DNA of 64,000 nt from Ascochyta rabiei (taxonomy: Eukaryota > Ascomycota > Dothideomycetes > Pleosporales > Didymellaceae): positions 806,001 through 870,000 of the forward strand of contig NC_082417.1 of NCBI RefSeq assembly GCF_004011695.2. The letters run 5' to 3'. Both the position numbers and the translations under genes were made by a program. Of this stretch, positions 1-10,275 are shown one piece after another (positions within the stretch are counted from its first letter, which is position 1; each line of letters opens with the position of its first letter). The notes beneath the pieces were generated by a model. The model saw only the letters and a program-made list of their open reading frames with translations, was not told the origin of the DNA and made no database searches.

Positions 1-786
1 GATGTTAGGATCTTCTACCTAGCACTACTACATAGGTTTACTAGACTATCTATAATAAGGCGTAGAACTATACTCCCTTAGTACGTGCTAGTTACAGAAG
101 ACAGAGAAACTATAGAGATTCTGGAGATAGGATTATATAAGGACATTGCTAGTTCTTATTAGATGCTTACGTTAGGACCCTTATTACTATTAGGTTATTT
201 AAATAAGTAGAGTAGTGCTCCCTATGCTTTCCTAGCAGATATAGCGCTAACTTTCTCTTTCTAGATTTCTAAAGCTATCTATTACCAGGCTTAGTATAAC
301 TCTTATCTAGTCTAGCAAGAGATACTCTGTATTTTTAGTCTTAATAATAAGGAGCTTATAAAGTTTCTTTAGAAGAGTAGGGACACTAATATTACTATAG
401 TAAAGAGGCATTAGCAGTAGGTAAAGATGTCTAAGAAGTATTGCTTTAGAGCTGATAAAGAGTTAGGTATCCCTAATTTATCCTTCTTTACTAACAAAGG
501 AGTAGTACAAGAATATAAGAAAGGATAGGAGTTATAGAACAGACAGCATACATAGGGGGGTGCTCTTAATAAGTTATTTAATAGTTTAACTGTTAAAGCA
601 ACAGAGGCTACTACCTAGATAAAATACGAATTAGGCAGTGCCTTAGACTAGGGTTTATTAAGACACATACTAGACTCTTCTACCCCTAAGCTATTAGGAG
701 GATCTAGTTAACAACCTGCTTATGAAACTAGGGCCTTAACAAGATTGCAGAAACAGGGAGGTAGCAAGGGAAAGAAACAAGCGGAG
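1..786 (+). pseudogene. C-terminal part of an unidentified RIP-degraded element protein
   Basis: One frame can be followed to a double stop (TAA TAA) at 787-792, interrupted only by TAG/TAA codons of the RIP type. The last about 130 residues are fairly continuous, with a Lys/Arg-rich start (MSKKYCFRADKELGIPNLSF, about position 427) and a basic Gly/Lys-rich tail (QKQGGSKGKKQ). I do not recognise the family. No reverse transcriptase, integrase or transposase motif is visible in this part. A G-rich run and an LTR-like segment follow directly, so the frame is probably the 3' coding end of a retroelement that starts before the window. Confidence 0.35.
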
Positions 787-860
787 TAATAAAGGGGGTT
801 AGTAATTAGTTTAGAGTTTAGTTTTAACTTAGTTTATTTGCTTAATAGGGCTAAGCTCTT

Positions 861-1063
861 AGGGGGGGGGAGGTTTGTGCTAGTGCACACAGTAACTTCC
901 TTAGTGAGAACTAGGATGCTTAGCTAGTGTATGTAATCTGGCCAGCAGAGGGGTATAAGAGACCTTAACAGGAACAGTTAAGGCAGGACACCTACGACAA
1001 CAACTAGAAACACTTACTTATAGAATTTAACTACTGTATCACCTATCTCTTTAACCCCTAACA
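861..1063 (+). repeat. Polypurine run followed by a candidate 3' LTR
   Basis: A run of nine G (862-870) ends in AGG and is followed by a segment starting TGTGCTAGTGCACAC (876) and ending CCTAACA (1063). The TG...CA ends and the preceding purine tract fit a short 188-bp LTR. There is no second copy in the window and no target duplication was found, so this is tentative. The next 60 bp (1064-1125) hold only a weak inverted repeat (aagtatc / gatactt) before the gypsy B gag begins. Confidence 0.35.
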
Positions 1064-1125
1064 ATGATAATGATAAGTATCCTTCCTTATGTGCCTGCTA
1101 ACGAGATGCTTCGATACTTATACTG

Positions 1126-2480
1126 GAACACTATGTTTTAATAAGGATTAAAGCCTAAGGTTAAGGAAGAACTTATGCGCACTAGCGCGAGCACAGAAAC
1201 CCTTAATAAGCTTATTAATACTGCTATTAACATTAACGTACAACTCTATAAACTTTAGTAAGACCTTTAATATAACCCTAGAGCCTGTACTACTGTTATT
1301 ACTACTAACAGGCTGCTACTAAGGAACTAGTAGCGCAACAACTTAAATTAAGGACAGTAAGTAGGTTGTAATTAGCTAAATACTAGTTGTTGCACCTATA
1401 GTAACACTTAGAGTAGATACTACAGACCTAAAGTAATAGACCTCTTAAACCTTAATAAGGGACTACTAAAGCAATAGAACGAGAAGCCTAAGGGGGGTAA
1501 CTAACACAGAGGTAGTAGGGACTGCTACAACTGTAGCAAACTAGGCTACTTTGCTAGAGACTTCTAGATAAACAAGGTTTACTGCTAGTTAAATATACTT
1601 ACCTGTAATTATAATAATATAAATGCTAGTAAATAGGAAATTCTTACTAATAACATAGGACAATTACTAGAAGACCTAGAGTCTAGTCTAGAGGACGATA
1701 ACAACTATATTATACCTCTAACTTGTGTGGCAACACCCTACTAGGACGCCTAGAGAGGCAAAGAAACAGAATACTACTCTAACAACAATCAGCAAAAGAT
1801 AGACAACCTACTAGATACCTTAGGGCAAGAGTTTAACTAAATTAGTGCCCTACTAACACGCAAACAAGAACGCATAGCTTAATAACGCTAGAAGCGTAAC
1901 AACAAAGAAGCCTATCGCCAAATGTGTTAAGAACTCGTCAGTCCTTTTAGAAAAGGAAGCAACAATAGTAAATAGTTTACTAATAACCTAGAAGAAGCTA
2001 AAGACTAGCTTTAGTATAAGTAAGAAACACAGCTTAGCCTAGAACATATACAGAAGCAGAAAGAAGCACTACTAATAATTAGCCTACAACTATAGTATAT
2101 CCTAGACTACTAAAACCTAAAATATAGAAACCTTATATAGATAGTATACACTAAGGACAAATGCATAATCTACTATAACAAGAAGCTTAGTGCAGGATAG
2201 TTCCTAGCATTACAAAGCCTCTACTGTAGTTAATAGTACTAGTGTTACAATAACCTGTGTGAACTTTTTCTTATTAACAAACGTTAGAAAGCACATTTTC
2301 CTAGAATAGATAACCTACAGGCTAATATATAAATATAGCTAGTAGTTAATAGAAGTTGCTACAATACACGCTAGCAGAACTGCCTTAATATAGATTATAA
2401 GAAGCATTACAGTACAAAGGAATTTAAAGGGTTTAGTAAAGAGGGGACCTTTTTAGGCTAGCGCCTACAAGCCCTAAGGA
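1126..2480 (+). pseudogene. gag: Gypsy B gag (nucleocapsid part), RIP-degraded
   Basis: The frame begins within the capsid homologous region (GLKPKVKEELMRTSASTETL can be read with one frame). A CCHC zinc knuckle follows at 1523-1564, where His and the last Cys are lost (CYNCSKLGYFARDF); the same motif in gypsy A keeps its last Cys. Then comes a Gln/Glu-rich, probably coiled-coil stretch. Relative to gypsy A, about 60 bp are missing near 1943. Gag packages the element RNA in virus-like particles. Many in-frame TAG/TAA stops mean the copy is dead. Confidence 0.7.
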
Positions 2481-2499
2481 TTAATCTATTAATAGCATT

Positions 2500-4983
2500 A
2501 GGAACAATAACCTTATTAAGCTACCTATTAAACTAAATAGGGTAGCCTTAACAGCACTCTTAGACTTAGGAGCATAAGTAAGTTATATATCTAGAACTAT
2601 AATATAATAAGCTAGACTTAGATTATATTATAAGGAGAACCCTTACTTACTCTAAGTAGCTAATAGAGAATTAATGCTAGATAAACTGCTAATTATGCTT
2701 AAAGTAATAGCGGCACCCCTACAGATATAGGAGCACTATAAGGAAATTAACCTAGACGTCTTTATAAAGGCTACACATAATATTATATTAGGACTTTTCT
2801 AGTTATAAAAGCACAACCTAAAGATAGACTAGGCATAAGAAAAACCTTTGTTAGAAGGTTGTAAATGTAGTACTAATATATCTACGCCTACGCAGCGCAC
2901 GCAGCAGCTAGTAGATAAGAAGGAGATTAATAATGTCTCTTTAACATATAAGACGCGCTAAGATAGAGTAGTTAACTCTGCAGATGCTAAACGCCCTACA
3001 GATTATAAAGTAAGAGTTAAGAAGGAAAGGAGTATACCTTCTGCTATCCCTAACGTGTATAGACAGTACGCAGAGATATTTAGAGAAGAGCTTACAGCAA
3101 AAGCCCTGCCTAAGCATAAACTCTACAATTACAAGATTAAGCTCTAGAAAGGCAAGACACTAACTATTAGGCTATTATACTAGTTATTAGAAAAGGAACT
3201 TAAAGTACTTTATAAGTATATTAAGGAGAACCTTAAGAAGGGATTTATTAGAAGATTAGAATTACCTATAGGGTCCCTAATTATATTTGTTCCTAAAACG
3301 GATAGCAAGCTACAACCTTGCATTAACTTTAAGAAGCTTAATAAAATTACTATTAAAAACTGCTACCTGCTCCTCAACATTACAGAGTTGCAGGACTAGC
3401 TAGTAGGAGCTTAGTACTTTATAGTGTTAGACCTATAAGGCGTGTACAACCTTATACGCATAAAGAAGATAGAAGAATAGAAAATAGTATTTAAGACGCA
3501 ATATAGACTCTATAAGTATCTAGTTATACTGTTTAGTCTAATAAACGCACTAGCAATGTGCTAGGAGTTAATTAATAACGTCCTAAGAGCATATCTTAAC
3601 AGAACTGTAGTAGCGTACCTAGATAATATCCTAGTGTACTTAAAGACACTAAAAGAGCACAAGCAACACGTTATAGAAGTGCTAGAATGCCTAAGTAAGG
3701 CAGACCTATAACTTAAACCTAAGAAGTGCAAATAGTATAAGGAGGAAGTTAAATTCCTAGGGTATATTATAGGATAATATAGAGTTAAAATTAGTCTAAT
3801 AAAGGTAGAAGTAGTTACGACTTAGCAAATGCTAAAAATAGTTAAACAGATCTAGAAATTCTTAGGATTTTTTAACTTTAATTCACGCTTTATTAAGGAC
3901 TACTCTAAGATTACAATCCTGCTAACAAAGCTTACGCAGAAGGATACACCATTTATATAGAGATAAGAACAGAATAATGTGTTTAAGGCACTTAAGCAAG
4001 CCTATATTACACCTTCTATATTAATTATACTTTGTAGTAGTAAACTAATACGCATAGAGACTAATACCTTAGATCTTATATTAGGCGCATATATTATATA
4101 AGAAAAGGATAGACTATAGTACTCTATTACTTACTACTTACGTAAGTTCTTAGGACCTAAAGAACGCAATAATATGCATAACAAAGAATTACTTATAATT
4201 ATATTAGCCTTAAAACATTAGCAACTATGTATAGAAAGCTGCTTAGAACTTACTATCTACACTAACTATAAGAACCTAGTATACTTTACTATTACTAAGG
4301 TCTTAAATTAAATAACAAGTACGTTAGTCTAAGATACTTAGATAATATAAATTTAAAATATTGTACACACTAGGTAAAGACAATAGTAGAGCTAACGCGC
4401 TTAGCAGACAACACCACCTTACTAGAGAAAAGACAATACACCAGTTCGCAGTACTAGAAATTAATAATAATAGGTTACTTAGACTATTATAATAACTGAA
4501 CAATATAATGTAAATTAAAAATAAACAGCATATTATATTAGACGTACTAGAGGAACTTTAGGACAAAATTATAGCTAATTACTATAATAACCTACTATAT
4601 AGACACCCTAGAATTACCTACATAATAGAACTTATTAAGCAATACTACAAGTTTAGTAATATAAAGGACAAGGTTACTAAATATATTAAGAACTATGTTA
4701 ACTATTAGCAAAATAAACACAGTACACACGCAAAAAACAGTGAAATGCAGGTAATAGAGCCACTAACAGCGCTATAGATAAACATTATAATAGACTTTAT
4801 TACACAGCTACCTATCTTAAGAGACCCTATAACTAGATATAACTACAACTTAATTTTCATTATAGTGAATAGATTTACAAAGTATACTAAAATAATACTA
4901 TTTTAATATAGCTATACTGCAGAGCAGCTTATATAAGTGTTCCTAGATGAACACACAGGGTATTATAGCATACTAGAATTAAT
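2500..4983 (+). pseudogene. pol: Gypsy B pol: protease, RT, RNase H and start of integrase
   Basis: The aspartic protease active site reads ALLDLGA (DSGA in the family) near 2554, followed by VSYIS. Reverse transcriptase spans about 3000-3900, with the catalytic YLDD box now YLDN at 3616-3627 (Asp codon GAT to AAT, a RIP-type change on the other strand). RNase H and the connection follow to about 4300. Integrase starts with an HHCC-like region (about 4600-4740; RHPRITYIIELIKQYY, then NYQQNKHS) and the first catalytic core part (about 4760-4985). The frame stops at the pogo insertion and continues at 6830. Order PR-RT-RH-IN is that of Ty3/gypsy. Confidence 0.8.
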
Positions 4984-4985
4984 TA

Positions 4986-6827
4986 ACGTAAGTAGTAAGC
5001 AAGTCGCTTAGGTAAGCGAGTTGCTTACCTTTTCAAGCCTTAGACCTTTGCAACACTATAACTTAACACTACAACGTTGTACTGTAGCTTATAGTACGTT
5101 AAATTAATCTAATTAGTCTACAGTATCTTTCTTACATGTGCGCTTGTTGTGCCCTGCCTTACTACACCTCCCACAGCGTCAAGAACCCTGTCCACCACCA
5201 CCCGTTCGCATCCTCTCCTTACGCCTCTTAGCCTCAACTAGCGCATCAGCGTCCCTACGCTTAACTATCTCCTCTGCTTCTTGCTGAGATAGGGTCCTAC
5301 TATGCTAGATCTGCTTCTTTTTACGTGTTTTACGCTTAGAAGTAGCTTTATTTACTACTTAAAGCTTAACTACCTTAGCTACTATTAGCACCTAGGTATG
5401 CACTATTATTTTAGCTCCCTTTTAAAACTGCTGCACTATCTTACAGATTAATTCTGTTAATAAACTTCTATATTCCCTACTTCTCTTTAATATCAGCATT
5501 AACTAAGCTCTAATTTCAGCAGCGTTACTTGGTGTTTTAGGTTGCTAGATGGTAGGCCCTAGTAGAGGTAGTGATGGCGTACAAGGCTTTACTTCAAGCC
5601 TTAATAGCACTACCTCTAGGTTATCTGGAACTAAGCCTGTTGCTTGGAAGCTTAATTAAATATTACTAGATAAGAACGCCTTATTAAAAACCTAATTAAA
5701 GGCAGCTAGGAATGCTTTCTTGTTAATGTAGGTAATATAACGGTTTACTAAGATATTAATTTCCTTCTTATACGCCTGCTTTAATAGGGCAAAACACCCT
5801 ATATTAAGTAGCTGTAGGATGTAGGAGGTGTAAGAAGGCATATAGAGAGTAATAATCTTACTCTCCTTATATAGATTCTAGAAGGTAAGCAACTTATAGC
5901 TCTTGTAGCTATTAATAATCAGCAGCTAGTAGCTACCTACTGTCTAGGCTGTTGTGTGCTAGATAAAGTGCTTTAGCTACTCTAGGCCTAGTTTATTTGT
6001 TGTTTAGCTATTCTTGCTAACACTAATCCGCTAATCCTTTAGGTTGTGATACTAGGCTTAGTTATAGTTCTTTGCTTTAAAGATAATAAATGGTGGGATA
6101 ACCCACCCTATAGCATTAATTGCGGCAATCAACATTGCCTATTTACAGTCGCTAGGCTGGACCTGTAATGGTCTAAGACGCCTCTTAGACGCAGTTACCA
6201 CCTTAACAGACCCCCTAACACCTATCTAGAAGCTAGTCTTGTTAAAGTTGTAGGTATCTTTGTCTAGGATACTATACTTAGCTTTAACGTTACATACAAG
6301 GTTAAACTAGGGGCTAATAATAGCTAGGTTACTACATAGGACTCTCTAGTAATTACGCTGTCTATTTACGTAAGACTTAATCTTAGGCTTCTAGCGTATA
6401 AGGTTCCTGGCCTATTTTTCCCTAACCTAGCTACTATAACAGGTAGCTAGCAGTTAATTAGCCATTTTACGTACGTAGCTAAGCGTAGGGGCAAAGCCTT
6501 ACACGTTAAGCTTCCTTATATATTATATAATTGTGTCCTCTTTAACCCTAGTAAGCTAGGATAAGTTAGGATAGGAATTGCGTTGTAAGGTGGTTTTGGC
6601 GCGTTAGTTAGAGAGGGTCCTTTAAGGAACGTTATAGATAGCAGTAGTGCGTTACTAGCTTAGCAACGCGTTAGATTTTATAGCTTAGATAGCAAGAACT
6701 ATCCTATCCTCACGAGAAAGCAATTCGAGATCAGGTTGTTAAGACATTAGATGAAAGGTTGAAGGAGGTGTGATCTTGGCAAAGGTGAGCGACTCGCTTG
6801 CCCGAGCGACTCGCTTACCGCTTACGT
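4986..6827 (-). mobile_element. Pogo/Fot-like DNA transposon 1 with TIRs and TA target duplication
   Basis: The 1842-bp element starts ACGTAAGTAGTAAGC and ends GCTTACGT, with inverted ends of about 45 bp. It is flanked by TA on both sides (4984-4985, 6828-6829). The uninterrupted site is visible in gypsy A near 14672 (gaattaattattagc), which proves insertion with TA duplication. Each TIR contains two related copies of an AGCGAGTCGCT-like motif. The element lies antisense to the gypsy B integrase that it interrupts. Confidence 0.88.
5060..6747 (-). pseudogene. Pogo-1 DDE transposase, RIP-degraded
   Basis: Reading down from the ATG at 6745-6747 (MSQQPDLGLLSRED), the protein opens with a helix-turn-helix of the Psq/CENP-B type (AIKSDALLSQRTAAAIYNVP). 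A second DNA-binding region (Tc5/CENP-B type) follows, then the DDE core with signatures such as DTYNFNKT (the family has NFDET), NAIGWVIPPF, and the late LQLLNIGCFALLK (family LQPLDVGCF). The C-terminus carries a zinc-knuckle-like CGRCSKAGHNKRTC. The size of about 560 residues fits fungal pogo/Fot-type transposases, which cut and paste at TA. Scattered TAG stops and Asp-to-Asn changes leave it non-functional. Confidence 0.82.
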
Positions 6828-6829
6828 TA

Positions 6830-7237
6830 TTAGTAATTAAGATAAACTCTTTACGTTAAATTATTATACTACGCTCTTAGCAGCTATTAGTACTAAGAAG
6901 AAGCTCTTAACAGCCTATTATCTGCAGACAGATAGACAGACTAAAAGAACAAATTAGACTATAGAAACATACCTACAGATATACAGCAACTAGCAGTAAG
7001 ATAACTAGGCTTTACTGTTACCTAAAGCATAAATTGCATATAACAACAAATTATTAGAAGTAATAAGAGGTTTACTGTTCTTCCTATATTACAGGATGCA
7101 CCTAAATCTCTTTACTAGAAGTCTAAACACACTAATTTAGACTAAATTAGCAATATCCTTAGTAGTAAGAGTAAAGGAAGTGCATAAGAAAGTATAAGAA
7201 AATATTAGTAAGGCTTAAAAATAAGTAATCTTATATA
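6830..7237 (+). pseudogene. pol: Gypsy B integrase, C-terminal part of the core
   Basis: After pogo-1 the integrase frame resumes and shows the gypsy signature TAYYLQTDRQTKRTNQTIE (TAYHPQTDGQTERTNQ in the family), about 6895-6960. The frame breaks at 7237, where copy A continues into the chromodomain. Here the sequence jumps to the downstream antisense-ORF region. The junction shares the short word aacta with both partners, suggesting a microhomology deletion of about 450 bp. Confidence 0.75.
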
Positions 7238-7239
7238 TT

Positions 7240-7511
7240 AACTAAAAGCACCCTAGGTAGCTAGTAAGGCACATATGCTAATAGACGCTACAGGATAGTT
7301 AGGATTAACATCCTTAGCTAGGTCTAACTTGCTAGCCTTAACTATCCTACTTGCTAAACACAGCGCCTTTTACTATACGCGTTTATTTACCTATTTTAGA
7401 ATTTTCTTATTATGCAATAATTACGCAATTATAGTTGTAAGGAGTAACTTATTTACTTCTACCTTTTTCTTATACTCCTTATAAGTCTTATCTAACAACG
7501 CCTAAGACATG
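7240..7511 (-). pseudogene. Antisense accessory ORF of gypsy B, truncated left copy
   Basis: This is the reverse complement of the complete right-arm copy at 34918-35247 and starts at the same ATG (7509-7511). Its 3' end is lost at the 7237 deletion junction. It encodes a Lys-rich protein with TAG at Gln/Trp-type positions. See the right-arm copy for the description. Confidence 0.5.
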
Positions 7512-7787
7512 TTTATATATAGCTTACTAGCCTTTATACACTTAGCACACTTTAGAACTTTTAGACTACCTAGTATAATATAGTACTAGTAGCTAATAAA
7601 GAAATAATAATTATAGGGGACTTTAGTAGGTGTATTACCTTAATAGATTTCTAATATAAGATAGATGTTGTAGGCGTATAAGGATATCTTAACTTATAGG
7701 TTACTAGATATAGAGATTATAGATTATATATAACTCTAATAAATAATTATATAGTTTAAGGACAAACTAAAGAAGAAGGGGGGATAG
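7512..7787. other. Spacer between accessory ORF and 3' LTR of gypsy B
   Basis: AT-rich, RIP-altered sequence with no readable frame. It ends in the purine tract AGAAGAAGGGGGGAT (7771-7785) that would prime plus-strand synthesis for the LTR beginning at 7788. Confidence 0.5.
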
Positions 7788-7945
7788 TATTATAATCCTA
7801 TGCTAGGGCACAGCACAAACATAAATACTAGCTAACTAAGACCCCTAACTCCGCCCTAAAGAAACAAACAGTAGAGAAGGATAGAATAAAAAAGGGTTAT
7901 TACGTAACTGCTTATTAATAAGCATAGTATAATATGCTTATCTAT
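7788..7945 (+). repeat. 3' LTR of gypsy B, first part (U3)
   Basis: It starts TATTATAATCC (TG changed to TA by RIP) right after the purine tract and runs to the gypsy A insertion point. The last five bases, tctat, are duplicated at 24496-24500. The rest of this LTR lies at 24501-24798. The U3 differs from that of gypsy A. Confidence 0.7.
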
Positions 7946-8200
7946 TGTTACGATCTACAGAATATAGAAAGGATGTAAGCTAATTACAGTGTATAGGGCA
8001 CAGTAAGTACAATAAGTTATTAGGTTTAGCGTAAGCAAACATAACAGCGTTAACACTTAGCAAAGAGGCTAAGGATTACGTATTATAATTAGGCTTAGCA
8101 TAATTAGTATAATTAGTAATTAGTGTAATTAGTAATTAGTGTAATTAGAGGATCTCTAACACTAATTAGTCTATATTACTACTACTATTATTAAAGTATA

Positions 8201-10042
8201 ACGTAATCAGCCATTAAGTCGGCTAGGCAATTAAGCCGGCCACCTTATGCAGCCACCCACCTTAACACGCAGATAACTCAACACTACAACGTTGTGCTGT
8301 AGCTTACAGTACGTTAAATTAATCTACTCTGTCTACAGTATCTTGCTTACATGTGCGCTTATTGTGCTTAGCCTAACCACACATCCTACAGCGTCGAGAA
8401 CCCTATCTACTACCACCTGTTCGCACCCTCTCCTTACGCCTCTCTGCCTCTGCCTGCACCACCACCTCTTATGCAGCTATTATTTCCTCTGCCTCTTGCT
8501 GTGATAGGGTTCCTCTATACTAGATCCGCTTCCTTTTACATACTTTACGCTCAGAAGCAGCTTTATTTACTGCTTAAAGCTTAACTATCTTAGCCGCCAT
8601 AAGCACCTAGGAATGCACTATTATATTAGCTCCCTATTTGAACTGCTACACCATCTTAATAATTAAAGCTGGAGATAAACTGTGGTGCTGCCTAATCCGG
8701 TCAGATATCAGCTTTATTTGAGCTAATATTTCAGCAGCGTTGCTTGGTGTTCTAGGTTGCTAGGTAGTAGGCCCTAGTAAAGGTGGTGTTGGCGTACGAG
8801 GCTTCACTTCAAGCTTTAATAGCACCACCTCTGGGTTGTCTGGAACCAAGCCTGTTGCATAGAAGCTTGATTAGATATTATTAGATAAAAACGCCTTATT
8901 AAACACCTAATTAAAGGCAGCTAAGAATGCTTTCTTGTTAATGTAAGTAATGTAGCTGTTTACTAAAATATTAATTTCTGTCTTATATACTCGTTTTAAT
9001 AGGGCAAAACAGCCTATATTAAGTGGCTGTAGGATATAGGAGGTGTAAGGAGGCATATAGAGAGTAATAATTTTGTTCTCCTTATACAGATCCTAGAAGG
9101 CAAGCAACTTATAGCTCTTATGGCCATTAATAATCAGCAGCTAGTAGCTACCTACTGTCTAGGCTGTTATATTCTGGATAAAGTGCTTTAGCTACTCTAG
9201 GCCTAGTTTATTTGTTATCTAGCCATTCTTGCTAACACTAATACGCTAATCCTTTAGGTTATAATACTAGGCCTAGTTATAGTTCTTTACTTTAAAGATG
9301 AAGAAGGGTGGGATAACCCACCCTATAGCGTTGATCGCGGCAATTAACGTCGCCCACTTACGGTCGCTAGGCTGGACTCCAAGTGGCTTAAGACGCCTCT
9401 TAGACGCTGTCACCACCTTAACAGACCCTCCAACACCTATCTAGAAGCCAGTCTTGTTAAAGTTGTAGGTATCTTGGTCCTAGATGCTATATTTGGCTTT
9501 GACGTTACGCATAAGGTTAAACCAGGGGCTAATAATAGCTAGATTACTGCACAAGACTCTCTAGTAATCGCGCTGTCTAGTTACCTAAGACTTAATCTTA
9601 GGCTTCTAGTTTACAAGGTGCCTAGCCTATTTTTCTCTAACCTTACTACCACTATAGGCAGCTAGCAGTTAATTAGCTATTTTACGTACGTAGCTTAGCG
9701 TAGGGGCAAAGCCTTACATGTTAAGCTTCCTTATATATTATATAACCACCTCCTCTTTAGGCTTAGTAAGCCTTAATCTGCTGTAGTAGGAATCGTGTTG
9801 TAAGGTGGTTTTGGCGCGTTAGTCTTGGAGGGTTGATTAAGGAACATTATAGATAGCAGCAGCGCGCCGTTAGCTTATTAACGCGTCGGATTTTATAGCT
9901 TGAATAGCAAGGATTATCCTATCCTCACGAGGAAGTAATCCAAGATCAGGTTGTTGAGACATTAGATGAGAGGTGGAATGAGGTGTAATCTTAGCAAAGG
10001 TGGCCGGCTTAATTGCCTAGCCGACTTAATAGCTGATTACGT
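8201..10042 (-). mobile_element. Pogo/Fot-like DNA transposon 2 in the LTR of gypsy A
   Basis: The element is 1842 bp, exactly the length of pogo-1. Its TIRs of about 46 bp begin ACGTAATCAGC and contain two related motifs (TTAAGTCGGCT and TTAAGCCGGC). It is flanked by TA (TATA when compared with the empty LTR site at 16395-16408, so TA or TATA was duplicated). The transposase is clearly homologous to that of pogo-1, but the TIR motif is different. Confidence 0.87.
8275..9962 (-). pseudogene. Pogo-2 DDE transposase with C-terminal zinc knuckle
   Basis: The start is at the ATG antisense to the cat at about 9960 (MSQQPDLGLLPREDR...). The N-terminal helix-turn-helix, DDE core (DTYNFNKTGF, INAIGWVIPPF) and late LQPLNIGCFALLK are readable. 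This copy is less mutated than pogo-1: its GC-richer core keeps several residues lost there. At the C-terminus a Cys-containing motif (RRCRMC.QAKHNKRTC) corresponds to the zinc knuckle of pogo-1. Several TAG stops remain. It has a near-identical partner at 32467-34154 in the right arm. Confidence 0.8.
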
Positions 10043-10275
10043 TATAGTTAAGTAGGAATATAACCCTTATAGTTTTTGTTTAACCTTATTAATTAAGTTT
10101 GTCTTAAGAATCTTAACCTGTGCTTAAACTAGAAAGTCTACTCTGTACTATTTAGTGTACCCTATCTTTACAAGCTTTGCTTAGGTAATAACCTTAACTA
10201 ATCTACTAGTACTTATCCCTAAGAACTAATAGAATTTGTGCTTACAGTCTTTAACTAAAGTACAACTTTAACATT

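Larger units (their letters stand above)
7946..10273 (+). repeat. 5' LTR of gypsy A, interrupted by pogo-2
   Basis: It starts TGTTACGATCTACAG and ends CTTTAACA. Removing pogo-2 (8201-10042) leaves 486 bp. The U3 contains a short microsatellite of AATTAGTGTAATTAGTA type (about 8090-8155) whose copy number differs between LTR copies. Confidence 0.85.
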
